From: Anaerotignum sp. MSJ-24
Lineage (GTDB): Bacteria > Bacillota > Clostridia > Lachnospirales > Anaerotignaceae
DNA: 64,000 bases
Reading direction: 5' to 3'
Assembly: GCF_018918145.1 (NCBI RefSeq)
Contig: NZ_JAHLPX010000003.1
Span: 1 to 64,000, forward strand
Shown: positions 25,388 through 34,057 of the stretch, one piece after another
How positions within the stretch are numbered: position 1 is the stretch's first letter
How the letters are laid out: the number at the start of each line of letters is the position of its first letter
Program-made: the position numbers and the translations under genes
Notes under the pieces: generated by a model
Told to the model about the DNA's origin: nothing
Database searches by the model: none
What the model saw: the letters and a program-made list of their open reading frames with translations, nothing else

Positions 25388-26707
25388 ATGAGTCAGTATA
25401 TTAATTTTCCGAAGATGGATATAGTTATCCAGGGCCTTGAAGCAGTTGAAATTCCTAAGATGTATAAAATGACACAGATCTACGATTCAAATAAAATCGA
25501 CGATCCGGGTGCATACATCAGAAAAATGATGGCTGAATATCAGGGCGTTGATAAGGATTCTTTCAAAGGTAAGAGAATTGCGGTTACAGTAGGAAGCCGA
25601 GGTATTCCTTTCCTTCCCGATATGGTTAAGGCTATTCTTGACACACTTAAGGAATGGGGCGCAGAGCCTTTCATCGTACCTTCGATGGGTAGCCACGGTG
25701 GTGCTACTGCAGAAGGACAGGTTGAAGTTCTCGAAGGTCTCGGAATAACTGAAGAAACAATGGAAGTTCCTATTATTTCATGTATGGACGTTGTTGTTTG
25801 TGGAACTCTTTCAAACGGTGCTCCCGTTTACGTTGATAAGGTTGCCATGGAGGCTGACGGTATCGTTCTCTTTAATAAGGTTAAACCTCATACTGAGTTC
25901 AGAGGCCCTCATGAAAGCGGTCTTTTCAAAATGGTTGCTATCGGTCTCGGAAACCACATCGGAGCATCAATGTTCCATTCACTTGGATATATGAACATTC
26001 CCAGACTTTTACCTGAGCTTGGTCAGGTATTCCTTGACAATGCTAAATTTGCATTTGGTATCGGCGTTGTTCAGAATGCATATGACGATATATGTACAAT
26101 CGAAATGTGCGATAAGAGCAATGCTCTCGCAGTTGATGCAAAACTTCAGCAGGAAGCTAAAGAGAAAATTCCTAACTTCAAATTTGATAATATCGACCTT
26201 CTTATAATTGACGAAATCGGTAAGAATATGTCAGGTTCCGGTATGGATCCCAACGTAGTAGGAAGAAATATGTCCGAAACATTCAGAGGACTTCCCGGAC
26301 TTCCTACAATCAGATACATATTCGTAAGAAGTATTACACTTGAATCACATCATTCAGGTGTAGGTATAGCTCTTGCAAACATCACAACAAGAAGATGTCT
26401 TAACAGCATTGACTGGGATGCTACTTGGACAAACGTAGTTACAGCAACTGTTCTCGGTTCAGGCGGAAGTATTCCTATGTACAGAGAAAACGATAAGGAA
26501 GCTATCGTTACAGCAATCAAATGTTGCTCAGGTATCGACTTTAAGAATGCCCGTATAGTAAGAATCAAGAATACTCTTGAAACAGGTCATATCGAAGTTT
26601 CCGCACCTCTTTACGAAGAGCTTAAGAATCATCCTGAAATTAAATATGTTGAAGGACCTTATGAAATGGAATTTGATGATGAAGGCTTTATTGTAGATAG
26701 AATTTAA
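25388..26707 (+). CDS. LarA-family (DUF2088) nickel-pincer racemase/epimerase-like protein
   Basis: A 439-residue protein of the lactate racemase family. Visible are an N-terminal domain with VTVGSRGIPFLPDMV, SMGSHGGATAEGQ, KVKPHTEFRGPHESG and FKMVAIGLGNHIGA, which carry the His and Lys residues expected around the nickel pincer cofactor. LarA homologues racemise or epimerise various 2-hydroxy acids; the substrate here is unknown. No larB, larC or larE lies in the window. Codon choice (many GGT, ATC, TTC) differs from neighbours and, with the consensus promoter and GGGAGG site, suggests high expression. Single gene ended by a terminator. Confidence 0.85.
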   Translation: MSQYINFPKMDIVIQGLEAVEIPKMYKMTQIYDSNKIDDPGAYIRKMMAEYQGVDKDSFKGKRIAVTVGSRGIPFLPDMVKAILDTLKEWGAEPFIVPSMGSHGGATAEGQVEVLEGLGITEETMEVPIISCMDVVVCGTLSNGAPVYVDKVAMEADGIVLFNKVKPHTEFRGPHESGLFKMVAIGLGNHIGASMFHSLGYMNIPRLLPELGQVFLDNAKFAFGIGVVQNAYDDICTIEMCDKSNALAVDAKLQQEAKEKIPNFKFDNIDLLIIDEIGKNMSGSGMDPNVVGRNMSETFRGLPGLPTIRYIFVRSITLESHHSGVGIALANITTRRCLNSIDWDATWTNVVTATVLGSGGSIPMYRENDKEAIVTAIKCCSGIDFKNARIVRIKNTLETGHIEVSAPLYEELKNHPEIKYVEGPYEMEFDDEGFIVDRI

Positions 26708-26721
26708 TATCTGAAATTTTT

Positions 26722-26770
26722 AAGCACGGTTAAGGCATTGCAAAAACAATGCCGAAACTGTGCTTTTTTG
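26722..26770 (+). terminator. Terminator after the LarA-family gene
   Basis: Two stacked helices, AAGCACGGTT/AACTGTGCTT outside and GGCATTG/CAATGCC inside, followed by TTTTT. Confidence 0.9.
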
Positions 26771-26900
26771 ATTTGTATTAATATTAAATTTGCATTATAA
26801 TAATGTCATTAAGTCGAAATCTTGTCATGACTATCGTTTCCTAATGCCTTCCGCTGTACAAAAACGATTTTGGCATTAATCTGATAAAAGTTATTTGTTG

Positions 26901-26929
26901 TTGATAAAAAAGTACAAAACTGTTAATAT
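26901..26929 (+). promoter_or_regulatory. Promoter of the folC cluster
   Basis: TTGATA, 17 bases, TAATAT. A palindrome TATCGTA-GTA-TACGATA (26941-26957) follows at the predicted transcript start and just ahead of the folC ribosome site, a plausible operator. Confidence 0.65.
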
Positions 26930-26976
26930 ATATTAGAATTTATCGTAGTATACGATAATTCACGGAGGAAAACAAA

Positions 26977-28275
26977 TTGGATTATAAAGAGGCTTTAAAC
27001 TATATAGACAGTCTGAATATACTCGGCTCTAAGCTTGGACTTGAGCGTGTTGAAAATATGCTCGAAAGACTCGGAAAGCCGCAGAATAAATATAAAATAA
27101 TTCATGTTGCCGGAACAAACGGCAAAGGCTCGGTAAGCTCAATGCTTACGTCAATACTTATTGAGGCAGGCTATAAAACGGCTCTTTATACATCGCCTCA
27201 TCTTGAACGCTATAACGAGAGATATGTTATAAACGGCAAGGAGATAAGCAATGAAGATTTTGCCCGTTATATGGACATAATTAAAAAATATGCCGACGAG
27301 ATGGAAAAGGACGGCATAGGCATGCCGACTGTTTTTGAACAGCTTACGGCTATGGCATTTCTTTATTTTGCCGATGAAAAAGTCGATATTGCCGTTATTG
27401 AGGTCGGCTTAGGCGGAAGATTTGACGCTACTAATGTAATCGAAGAACCTGTTCTCAGTGTTATTGCTTCTATCAGCCTTGATCATACGGAATTTCTCGG
27501 GGATACTGTCGAGAAGATAGCCTTTGAAAAAGGCGGAATTATTAAAAATGACTGCCCGACAGTGCTTTATAATCAGGATAAAAAGGTTTATAATGTAATT
27601 AAAAATATTTGTGATGAAAGAAACAGCAGACTTTATTATGATACTGATGAAGTTATAGATGTAAAGGCCGAAACAATAGACGGAACCGTTGCATCATATA
27701 AAAATAAATATTTTGAATTTGATGATGTCAATATTTCGCTTATCGGCGAATATCAGATAAAAAACTGTGCATTGGTGCTTATGGCGGCATATGCACTCAA
27801 TGAAAGCGGAATTAAACTCGATAATGATACAATAAGAAACGGAATTTCCAAAGCGGTATGGCATGGCAGAATGGAAATCTGCGGAAGAGAGCCGCTTGTT
27901 GTTATAGACGGAGCACATAATCCCGACGGAATACAGATGCTTGTTAAATCGGCAAACAGATATTTTGCCGGAAAGAGAATAGTTCTTCTTATGGGAGTGC
28001 TTTCGGATAAAGAATATGAAAAAATGGCGGAGGAGATAATACCGCTTGCTGATACGGTGATAATAACCGAACCGGACAGCAGTCGTGCGCTTGCCGCCGA
28101 AGGACTTAAGAAAATAGCCGAAAAATATTGTGATAACGTATTTAGTTTGGAAAATATAGAAGAAGCCTACGCATTTGCCTATAAAAATACAGGAAAAGAC
28201 GATGTTCTGCTTTGTACAGGCTCACTTTATCTTATAGGTGCTTTGCGTACGGTTATAATGGGAGGTAACAGATAA
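26977..28275 (+). CDS. folC: Folylpolyglutamate synthase/dihydrofolate synthase
   Basis: Adds glutamate to (dihydro)folate in an ATP-dependent Mur-ligase-type reaction. The 432-residue protein has the P-loop GTNGKGSVSSML near residue 46, the loop with SPHLERYNER, VIEVGLGGRFDATN, SLDHTEFLGDT and VIDGAHNPDG. The start is TTG at 26977, supported by ACGGAGG 8 bases upstream. Its stop overlaps the ATG of the small ORF that follows. Confidence 0.96.
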   Translation: MDYKEALNYIDSLNILGSKLGLERVENMLERLGKPQNKYKIIHVAGTNGKGSVSSMLTSILIEAGYKTALYTSPHLERYNERYVINGKEISNEDFARYMDIIKKYADEMEKDGIGMPTVFEQLTAMAFLYFADEKVDIAVIEVGLGGRFDATNVIEEPVLSVIASISLDHTEFLGDTVEKIAFEKGGIIKNDCPTVLYNQDKKVYNVIKNICDERNSRLYYDTDEVIDVKAETIDGTVASYKNKYFEFDDVNISLIGEYQIKNCALVLMAAYALNESGIKLDNDTIRNGISKAVWHGRMEICGREPLVVIDGAHNPDGIQMLVKSANRYFAGKRIVLLMGVLSDKEYEKMAEEIIPLADTVIITEPDSSRALAAEGLKKIAEKYCDNVFSLENIEEAYAFAYKNTGKDDVLLCTGSLYLIGALRTVIMGGNR

Positions 28276-28436
28276 TGTTCAGCTTTAAAGATGAGCTTAA
28301 AAAATATGAGCCTGCCATGTTGATTGAGGATATGGAGGACTCTATTTATTCCGAAGATTTCAGAGATATGTTTGAATTGATGCAGTATATAGCCAATAAT
28401 AAATCAAAACCGAGAACAAGCAGAGATAAGGAGTAA
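28275..28436 (+). CDS. Small 53-residue protein, unrecognised
   Basis: An ORF of 53 codons starting MFSFKDELKKYEP and ending SRDKE. The ATG overlaps the folC stop by one base and has GGGAGG 11 bases upstream. It is acidic, helical, soluble and rich in Asp, Glu, Met and Lys, with no cysteine. Seven bases separate it from the TPR gene, so it is embedded in a translated operon, which supports it being real. Function unknown. Confidence 0.7.
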   Translation: MFSFKDELKKYEPAMLIEDMEDSIYSEDFRDMFELMQYIANNKSKPRTSRDKE

Positions 28437-28442
28437 TAAAAC

Positions 28443-29888
28443 GTGAAATGTCCAGTTTGCAGCTACATATTTAAAAGCGGCAATGTTTGTCCCGGCTGTG
28501 GTACTGATATAGTGCTTTATAATAAAACCAGAAATATTTCAGACAAGCTTTATAATTCGGGCTTGAAATGTGCGGGAGAAAGAGATTTGACAGGTGCGAT
28601 TGAATATCTTTCAAGAAGCGTTATGGTTAATAAATTTAATACAAAGGCGAGAAATCTTCTCGGACTTGTGTATTTTGAGAAAGGTCTTGTCGCTAACGCC
28701 CTCAGAGAATGGGTTGTCAGCTCAAACCTTGATAAAAAGGACAAAACGGCCTCAGAGTATCTGGAAAAGCTGCAGAAAAATGCCAGAGAACTTGAAAAAA
28801 TGAATGACGCCATAAGATTATATAATCTTGCTATACAGTATATGAACCAGCATAGCGAGGACCTTGCACTGATACAGCTCAAAAAAGCGGTATCATACAA
28901 TCCTAAGTTTGTGGACGCATATAACCTTGCGGCACTCTGCAACATGGCCAACGGCAACAACACAGCCGCAGAGCCTTTTGTAAAACGAGTGCTTTATCTT
29001 GATAAGAAAAATCCGACCGCTCTCAGATATTTGCAGGAGATAACACCTGGAAGCAAGGTAACTCCAGCGGCAGATTTAAACACAAAGACAGAAGATACTG
29101 TCGATGAAATAAAGGCGAGAAGAAAACGCCGTATGTCATATAAAAACCTTGAAAAGGGTATTATCGGAAAGCCGGAAATAATTTCGTTTGCCGGCGGTGT
29201 TATATGTACGGCGGCTGTGCTTTTTGCACTTGTTTTTCCGACTATGCTTGAAAATAAAAGCAAGGAAATATATGACCTTAAAACGACTTTGGAGAACTAT
29301 CAGTCCTATAACGGTGCTGACGGCACTGTCAGCTATGATGAGCTTGTCAGCGAAAATGCCGATCTTAAGTCGGAAGTTGATAAATACAAAAATGCTGTTG
29401 CATTGCAAACAAAGATTGGCAATATAAATAAAGCATATGCACTTTTGGCAAACGGAAAAAATAAGGAAGCAGCTCTCCTCATCAAGGATATAGACATAAG
29501 CGATTTGTCTGATGAGGACATTGCTATTTATGACACAGTAAGAGAGAGTACTTTTGCGTCAGCCGCAGAGGATTTGTTCAGCGAAGGCAAAATGTATTAT
29601 CTTGCAGGAAATTATGAAAATGCAAAGACAACACTTAACGAATGTCTTGACCTTATAACAGACGAAAGCTATACAGGCGAGGTGCTTTATTATCTCGGAA
29701 AAACATCTGAAGGTCTGGGAGAAACCGCAACCGCAATTTCATATTATGAAAAGGTGCTTAGTGATTATCCTAATTCGGCACAGGCAGTCAATGCGCAGAA
29801 TTCGCTCGATAATTTAAGAAGCGGCACAGGCACACAAAATTCTTCACAGACATCTTCACAAACATCTAATGGAGATAATGAGCAGTAA
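28443..29888 (+). CDS. Zinc-ribbon and TPR membrane protein
   Basis: A 481-residue protein. Residues 3-19 form a zinc ribbon (CPVC, then CPGC). TPR-like helical pairs fill ~30-200, one membrane segment lies at ~247-269, a coiled coil at ~270-320, and further TPRs at ~370-460 (YYLAGNYENAKTTLNECL), ending in a Ser/Thr/Gln-rich tail. So the N-terminal half is likely cytosolic and the C-terminal half outside, with a scaffold role. The start is GTG at 28443, supported by AAGGAG 10 bases upstream. Function unknown. Confidence 0.82.
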   Translation: MKCPVCSYIFKSGNVCPGCGTDIVLYNKTRNISDKLYNSGLKCAGERDLTGAIEYLSRSVMVNKFNTKARNLLGLVYFEKGLVANALREWVVSSNLDKKDKTASEYLEKLQKNARELEKMNDAIRLYNLAIQYMNQHSEDLALIQLKKAVSYNPKFVDAYNLAALCNMANGNNTAAEPFVKRVLYLDKKNPTALRYLQEITPGSKVTPAADLNTKTEDTVDEIKARRKRRMSYKNLEKGIIGKPEIISFAGGVICTAAVLFALVFPTMLENKSKEIYDLKTTLENYQSYNGADGTVSYDELVSENADLKSEVDKYKNAVALQTKIGNINKAYALLANGKNKEAALLIKDIDISDLSDEDIAIYDTVRESTFASAAEDLFSEGKMYYLAGNYENAKTTLNECLDLITDESYTGEVLYYLGKTSEGLGETATAISYYEKVLSDYPNSAQAVNAQNSLDNLRSGTGTQNSSQTSSQTSNGDNEQ

Positions 29889-29905
29889 TATTGAAGGTGA
29901 AACAA

Positions 29906-30385
29906 ATGAATAAATCGGATAAACCGAGTGTGTACAGAAAAAGATATATACCCGATGAAATAAAATCCCTTGAAAAAGATGAAATTTTGTATATGTCTGA
30001 TGATGTTATCGTAACAAAATGGGATACATTCAGACCTAAAAAGAATTTTTCTAATGGTATATCATGTACATTTGTCAATAAAGGCTTTAAAATAAGCAAA
30101 TTTATGGATAACAATGGAAAGCTTGTGTATTACTATTGCGATATAATACACAGTGATTATTACAAAGATGAAAACAAGTGGATTTTTACAGATCTGCTTG
30201 CCGATGTAAAAATATATCCGGACGGAAGAACTGAGATTATCGACCTTGATGAGGTATCGGAGGCGCTCAAAAGCGGAATTATAAGCACCGAAACGGTTTG
30301 TGAGCTTATGGAAAATCTTAATAGCCTTCTCGGAATTATATACAGCGGCGAATGGCGTAAAATGACAGAAAGATTTTTTGTGTAA
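29906..30385 (+). CDS. DUF402 domain protein
   Basis: A 159-residue protein of the DUF402/FomD-like family, recognised from WDTFRPKKNFSNGISCTFVNK, YYYCDIIHSDYY and a DLLADVKIYPDGRTEIIDLDE segment with clustered acidic residues. Relatives are metal-dependent nucleoside phosphate hydrolases; that activity is inferred. I chose the ATG at 29906 behind GAAGGTG over an upstream TTG. It follows the TPR gene by 17 bases and precedes radC by 22 bases. Confidence 0.8.
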   Translation: MNKSDKPSVYRKRYIPDEIKSLEKDEILYMSDDVIVTKWDTFRPKKNFSNGISCTFVNKGFKISKFMDNNGKLVYYYCDIIHSDYYKDENKWIFTDLLADVKIYPDGRTEIIDLDEVSEALKSGIISTETVCELMENLNSLLGIIYSGEWRKMTERFFV

Positions 30386-30407
30386 TATTTTTGAAGGAAA
30401 GGTTTTT

Positions 30408-31112
30408 ATGGCAGGCGAGCATAACGGACACAGAAGCAGAATGAAGAGAAAATATATAGAGCATGGTGCCGAAAGCTTCGAAAACCATGAACTTATTGAA
30501 ATGCTTTTGTATTATGCTTATCCGAGAGTTGACACTAATCCTATGGCACATAGAGTTTTGGACGAATTCGGCGGTTCGCTTACGGCACTGACATCGGAAA
30601 GACCGGACAAGATAGCCGAAATATGCGGTATAAGTGAAAATGCCGCTGTTCTTCTCAGCCTTGTCGGAGAGATAAACAGCCGAATGGCGTTTGAAAAATG
30701 GAGTGCAAAGGTTGTGCTGGATAAGCCGCATATAGCCGGAGAATATGCACTGTCATTGCTTGATAATTCGCCTGTTGAACAGCTTTATGTTATCTGCTTA
30801 AACAGTACACTGGCTGTTATAAAGACGGTGTGTATAGCTGAAGGTCTTGCAGATGCGGCTTTTGTGGATATAAGAAAGGTTGTGTCAACGGCACTGAAAT
30901 ACAATGCATCCGGAATTATATTGGCACACAATCATCCCGGCGGAAGCTTAAAACCGTCCTTCAATGATATAAAGTTTACAGGTGAGTGTCTAAGGGCACT
31001 TAATGCAATAAAAATTGAACTAAATGACCATATTATAGTTGCAAACGGAGAATATCTCAGCTTTTCCGGAGAACATATTCTTCGTAAAAAAGGAGAAGAT
31101 GACAATGAGTAA
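30408..31112 (+). CDS. radC: RadC-family JAB/MPN-domain protein
   Basis: A 234-residue protein with an N-terminal helix-hairpin-helix region (RPDKIAEICGISENAAVLL) and a C-terminal JAMM metalloprotease-like domain with the metal motif HNHPGGSLKPSFND. The start at 30408 follows GAAGGAAAGG. Although historically named a DNA repair protein, the cellular role of RadC is unsettled. It overlaps the PspC gene by 8 bases. Confidence 0.92.
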   Translation: MAGEHNGHRSRMKRKYIEHGAESFENHELIEMLLYYAYPRVDTNPMAHRVLDEFGGSLTALTSERPDKIAEICGISENAAVLLSLVGEINSRMAFEKWSAKVVLDKPHIAGEYALSLLDNSPVEQLYVICLNSTLAVIKTVCIAEGLADAAFVDIRKVVSTALKYNASGIILAHNHPGGSLKPSFNDIKFTGECLRALNAIKIELNDHIIVANGEYLSFSGEHILRKKGEDDNE

Positions 31113-31332
31113 TTCAAAAAAATTAGTCAGACCGCTTGAAGGAAGAAAGGTTTCAGGAGTATGCCTTGCATTTGCGGAATACTTCGGAATGGATGTTACA
31201 CTGGTCAGAATTATATGGGCACTGTTTACGCTTTTTATGGTGGGAATAGGAGTTATTCTTTACATTGCCTGTATATTTATAATACCTCAGGAAGATGACG
31301 GTATTATCGACGGTGAATACAAAGAAAAATAA
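31105..31332 (+). CDS. PspC-domain small membrane protein
   Basis: A 75-residue protein with the PspC domain: the N-terminal RPLEGRKVSGVCLAFAEYFG, VTLVRIIWALF, one or two hydrophobic segments, and the end IIPQED. I took the ATG at 31105, nine bases after GGAGA; ATG 31099 is too close to that site. Related proteins sit in the cell membrane and take part in envelope stress responses. Last gene of the folC cluster, followed by a terminator. Confidence 0.87.
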   Translation: MSNSKKLVRPLEGRKVSGVCLAFAEYFGMDVTLVRIIWALFTLFMVGIGVILYIACIFIIPQEDDGIIDGEYKEK

Positions 31333-31342
31333 TTAACGATTG

Positions 31343-31376
31343 GCCTCTTTAAACCGAATTTTAAAGAGGCTTTCGT
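31343..31376 (+). terminator. Terminator of the folC-pspC cluster
   Basis: Stem GCCTCTTTAAA/TTTAAAGAGGC followed by TTTCGTTT. Confidence 0.88.
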
Positions 31377-31411
31377 TTCTGCAAAAAAATATTTTGATGA
31401 GGTAAAAATAC

Positions 31412-32698
31412 ATGACTAAAAAGGATATACTTGAGCTGAAACGCAGAATGAAAAAAGAGGCGTGTACATTCACAAAGCTTTGTGGCTGTTATGTAGACGG
31501 AAATAAAAATATTATTTTGAAAATAAATGAAACATTTCTTAATTTAAAAGATGAGGAATTTTTTAAATATCTTGATATTGCGAAAAAGGCACTTTCGGGA
31601 ACGATCGGTAACAATCTTTTGGAGCTTGAGTTTGCACCTGTCGGAGAAGGCGAGGACAGCATGCAAAGCTTTCTGCTTGGAATACGTGACAGTAAGCTTA
31701 AAAATGAGGCACTTCTCGACCGACTTTATGAAAAGATAATCGAAAAATATGACTATACGGGAAATTATCTTATACTGCTTTTCCATGATGCTTATGATGT
31801 TGTTATAAAAACAAGCGATAACAACAAGCTTGATGAGTCGGAAGAGGTATATGATTATGTCCTTTGTGCTGTATGCCCTGTTGAGCTTTCCAAAGCGGCT
31901 CTCGGTTATCGTGAGGATGAAAACAGAATTGGCGCAAGAATGAGAGATTGGGTTGTCGGTATGCCGGAGGTAGGATTTTTATATCCTGCTTTTACAGACA
32001 GAAGTACGGATATTCATGCTGTCATGTATTATACAAAGGACGCAAAAGAAACTCATACCGAATTTATGGAGGAAATACTCGGCTGTAAATCAAGAAGAAG
32101 CGGTACGGAGGAAAAAGAAACCTTTAAATCGGTTATTGAAAATGTTATCGGCGATGATGAACAGAGCAATGAAGTGTTCATAAAACTCCAGAAGAATCTT
32201 AATTATATGATTGAGGAGGAAGAGGCACTCAATTACGGTTCAAAAGAGCCGCTTATGCTTACAAATTCATCGGTTAAGGAACTTATGGAGGATACGGATA
32301 TTTCCGACGAAATAAAGGGCAAGATAGAAAAAGCCTATGACGAAACCTTCGGAGAAGAGCCGCCTGAGGCAAAAAATCTCCTTGATAAAAAGGCACTTGA
32401 GCAGAGTGCAAAAAGAGATAGAACAGTAGAGCTTGAAAAACAGGTAAATGTGCTTAAACAGCAGCTTGAAAACAAAAAGTCGGCTGATGATGAACCTCCT
32501 TTTGACACAGATGAAACATCGTTTGATGCTGATGAACCGCTTGATGTAAATTTTGCTTCTGCCGATATATCTCTTAATGTTTCTCAGTCAAAGCTTACAG
32601 AGATAAAGACGGAAATAATAGACGGAAAGAAGTGCATAGTTATTCCTGTCGAGGAAGGCGAAAGTACATCAATTAACGGAGTGAATACAGTTATATAA
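31412..32698 (+). CDS. DUF4317 domain protein
   Basis: A 428-residue cytosolic protein recognised by its conserved N terminus (CTFTKLCGCYVDGNKN, INETFLNLKDEEFFKYL, GTIGNNLLELEF). This family is common in Lachnospiraceae-like Clostridia and has no known function. A coiled coil at ~345-365 is followed by a Asp/Pro-rich linker and a small C-terminal domain. Ribosome site GATGAGGT precedes the ATG. It stands alone, after a terminator and before the non-coding segment. Confidence 0.85.
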   Translation: MTKKDILELKRRMKKEACTFTKLCGCYVDGNKNIILKINETFLNLKDEEFFKYLDIAKKALSGTIGNNLLELEFAPVGEGEDSMQSFLLGIRDSKLKNEALLDRLYEKIIEKYDYTGNYLILLFHDAYDVVIKTSDNNKLDESEEVYDYVLCAVCPVELSKAALGYREDENRIGARMRDWVVGMPEVGFLYPAFTDRSTDIHAVMYYTKDAKETHTEFMEEILGCKSRRSGTEEKETFKSVIENVIGDDEQSNEVFIKLQKNLNYMIEEEEALNYGSKEPLMLTNSSVKELMEDTDISDEIKGKIEKAYDETFGEEPPEAKNLLDKKALEQSAKRDRTVELEKQVNVLKQQLENKKSADDEPPFDTDETSFDADEPLDVNFASADISLNVSQSKLTEIKTEIIDGKKCIVIPVEEGESTSINGVNTVI

Positions 32699-32810
32699 TA
32701 ATACATAGTTATTTGTGTATAAAATTAAGCTGTTGTATATGGTGTTTGGAAAATTTTTCGATAAAATATGAATTTAACTAATATTTGTTAGACATTTGTT
32801 GACATATGAA

Positions 32811-32819
32811 TGCTATAAT
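32811..32819 (+). promoter_or_regulatory. Extended -10 promoter ahead of the non-coding segment
   Basis: TGC followed directly by TATAAT gives an extended -10 element, which does not need a strong -35. The 17-base upstream hexamer GACATT is poor. Confidence 0.55.
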
Positions 32820-32825
32820 GAGCTC

Positions 32826-33185
32826 AGTTGCAGAAACAAAGAGCATAAAGCCATTCATATTGGTTTTATGTGTATCCGAAATCAATAGAAGCTGTATATA
32901 GGGAATATATGAAGCGGTTTTTTTTGATCGGGGGATAAAAGAAAACCGGTTCTATTAATGCTTTTAATTGATACTGCCTTTCGGATACTTTTATATAGCT
33001 CTTTATTGTGTGACAAAATGAAGATTAACAGTTATAAATTTTCTGTATCGTTTAAATGAGTGAGCGGATTGATACATAATTTATAATTATCTGGGGAAAT
33101 GTTTTGTGCCTTGATATTGAACGGATTAAATAAAAATTATGCTGTGTGACAAAATAATATGATTGGCAGTATCATATTATTTTTT
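32826..33185 (+). ncRNA. Candidate structured non-coding RNA (~360 nt)
   Basis: Between a promoter and a strong terminator lie ~360 bases with no credible ORF. Paired segments nest: AAAGAGC/GCTCTTT (32838/32998), a hairpin ATAAAGCC/GGTTTTAT (32845/32862), GTATCCGAAA/TTTCGGATAC (32872/32979), AATAGAA/TTCTATT (32884/32950) and CGGTTTT/AAAACCG (32915/32942). This gives a multi-branched fold of about 167 nt. A 13-base word TGTGTGACAAAAT occurs at 33007 and again at 33143. I do not recognise the RNA; it lacks tmRNA and RNase P hallmarks. Confidence 0.42.
33153..33185 (+). terminator. Terminator of the non-coding segment
   Basis: Perfect 11-bp stem AATAATATGAT/ATCATATTATT with a 7-base loop followed by TTTT. 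No gene ends just before it, which is the main sign that a separate RNA is made. Confidence 0.85.
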
Positions 33186-33204
33186 GTGGATTGTTTTAAA
33201 TAAT

Positions 33205-33236
33205 GAATGCCCTGTTTTTCGGAAAACAGGGCATTC
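33205..33236. terminator. Terminator after the response regulator gene
   Basis: A 14-bp perfect stem, GAATGCCCTGTTTT/AAAACAGGGCATTC, 4 bases past the stop of the minus-strand regulator. It can act in both directions although T-runs are modest. Confidence 0.8.
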
Positions 33237-33239
33237 AAA

Positions 33240-34052
33240 TTATATGAATTTTTCATATTTGTTTACAAGCATTCCGGTTGTATATTCTGCCCATGAATAC
33301 GGCATCATATATTCGCCGGTAAAGGAATTTATTGCTGCAACATCTCCGGCAAGTGCCATATAATAATCACAGTCAAAAAGCGTTGTGTTTACTGCAAGAG
33401 AATCTCTTGATTTTACTATTATTTTATCTGCATTTACCTGTTTAAGTGATTTTATCATGTCAGCGCGTATTACCGAAAACTGCTTTTGTCTTGATCGGTC
33501 ATAAATACCGTCGTCCCACAATATTGCCGCAACTTCGGCGGCAGAACAGCTTGCACCTCTCCGGTCAACGAGATATGCAAGAAGCTCTTTTGATTTTGAA
33601 CGCAAAAACTGTATAGGCTTTTTATTGCAGAAAATCTCAAAGCTGCTAAAGCACTGTATGCTTATCTCTCTTTCAGGCTGTAAGCGTTTCAGAGGATGTC
33701 TGAGATTGTTAAGTTCATCCAGTATTTTCTCTTTTGTTGCCGGTTTAAGCACATAACCGCTTGGTCTTTGTTCAAGAGCGTCGAGTGCATACTGAGAAAA
33801 GCCGGTGATAAATACGATGTTTACATTCGGACATAGCTTTTTTAATACTTTTGAAAGCTCCAATCCGGACATACCCGGCATTTCTATATCAAGAAAAGCA
33901 ACATCAGGTTTGAAATTATTATTTTTGATACAATCAAGTATTTTATTTATACAGGAGAAGCTTCGTATTTCTGCTTCGGGAACAGCTTCGATTATTGAGT
34001 TTACTAATATATTCAGAGCTGGTAATTCATTATCGGCGGCAAGAATTTTCAT
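33240..34052 (-). CDS. Response regulator with OmpR/SARP-like winged-helix output
   Basis: A 270-residue two-component regulator. Residues 1-120 are a receiver with the phosphorylated Asp in VAFLDIEMPG (Asp55), the Thr in VFITGFSQYAL and the Lys in GYVLKPA. Residues ~135-235 form a winged helix of the Trans_reg_C/SARP type (SKELLAYLVDRRG, EVAAILWDD) rather than the LytTR domain expected with this kinase type. The start at 34052 has AAAGGG upstream; a GTG at 34061 is possible. Encoded 5 bases after the kinase gene. Confidence 0.87.
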   Translation of the reverse strand: MKILAADNELPALNILVNSIIEAVPEAEIRSFSCINKILDCIKNNNFKPDVAFLDIEMPGMSGLELSKVLKKLCPNVNIVFITGFSQYALDALEQRPSGYVLKPATKEKILDELNNLRHPLKRLQPEREISIQCFSSFEIFCNKKPIQFLRSKSKELLAYLVDRRGASCSAAEVAAILWDDGIYDRSRQKQFSVIRADMIKSLKQVNADKIIVKSRDSLAVNTTLFDCDYYMALAGDVAAINSFTGEYMMPYSWAEYTTGMLVNKYEKFI

Positions 34053-34057
34053 TGCTA

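Noticed and set aside
32826-33004. 6S RNA identity for the candidate ncRNA
   Set aside because: 6S RNA is one long, mostly unbranched hairpin with a central bubble; this fold has side hairpins next to the closing stem. A covariance search could still overturn this.
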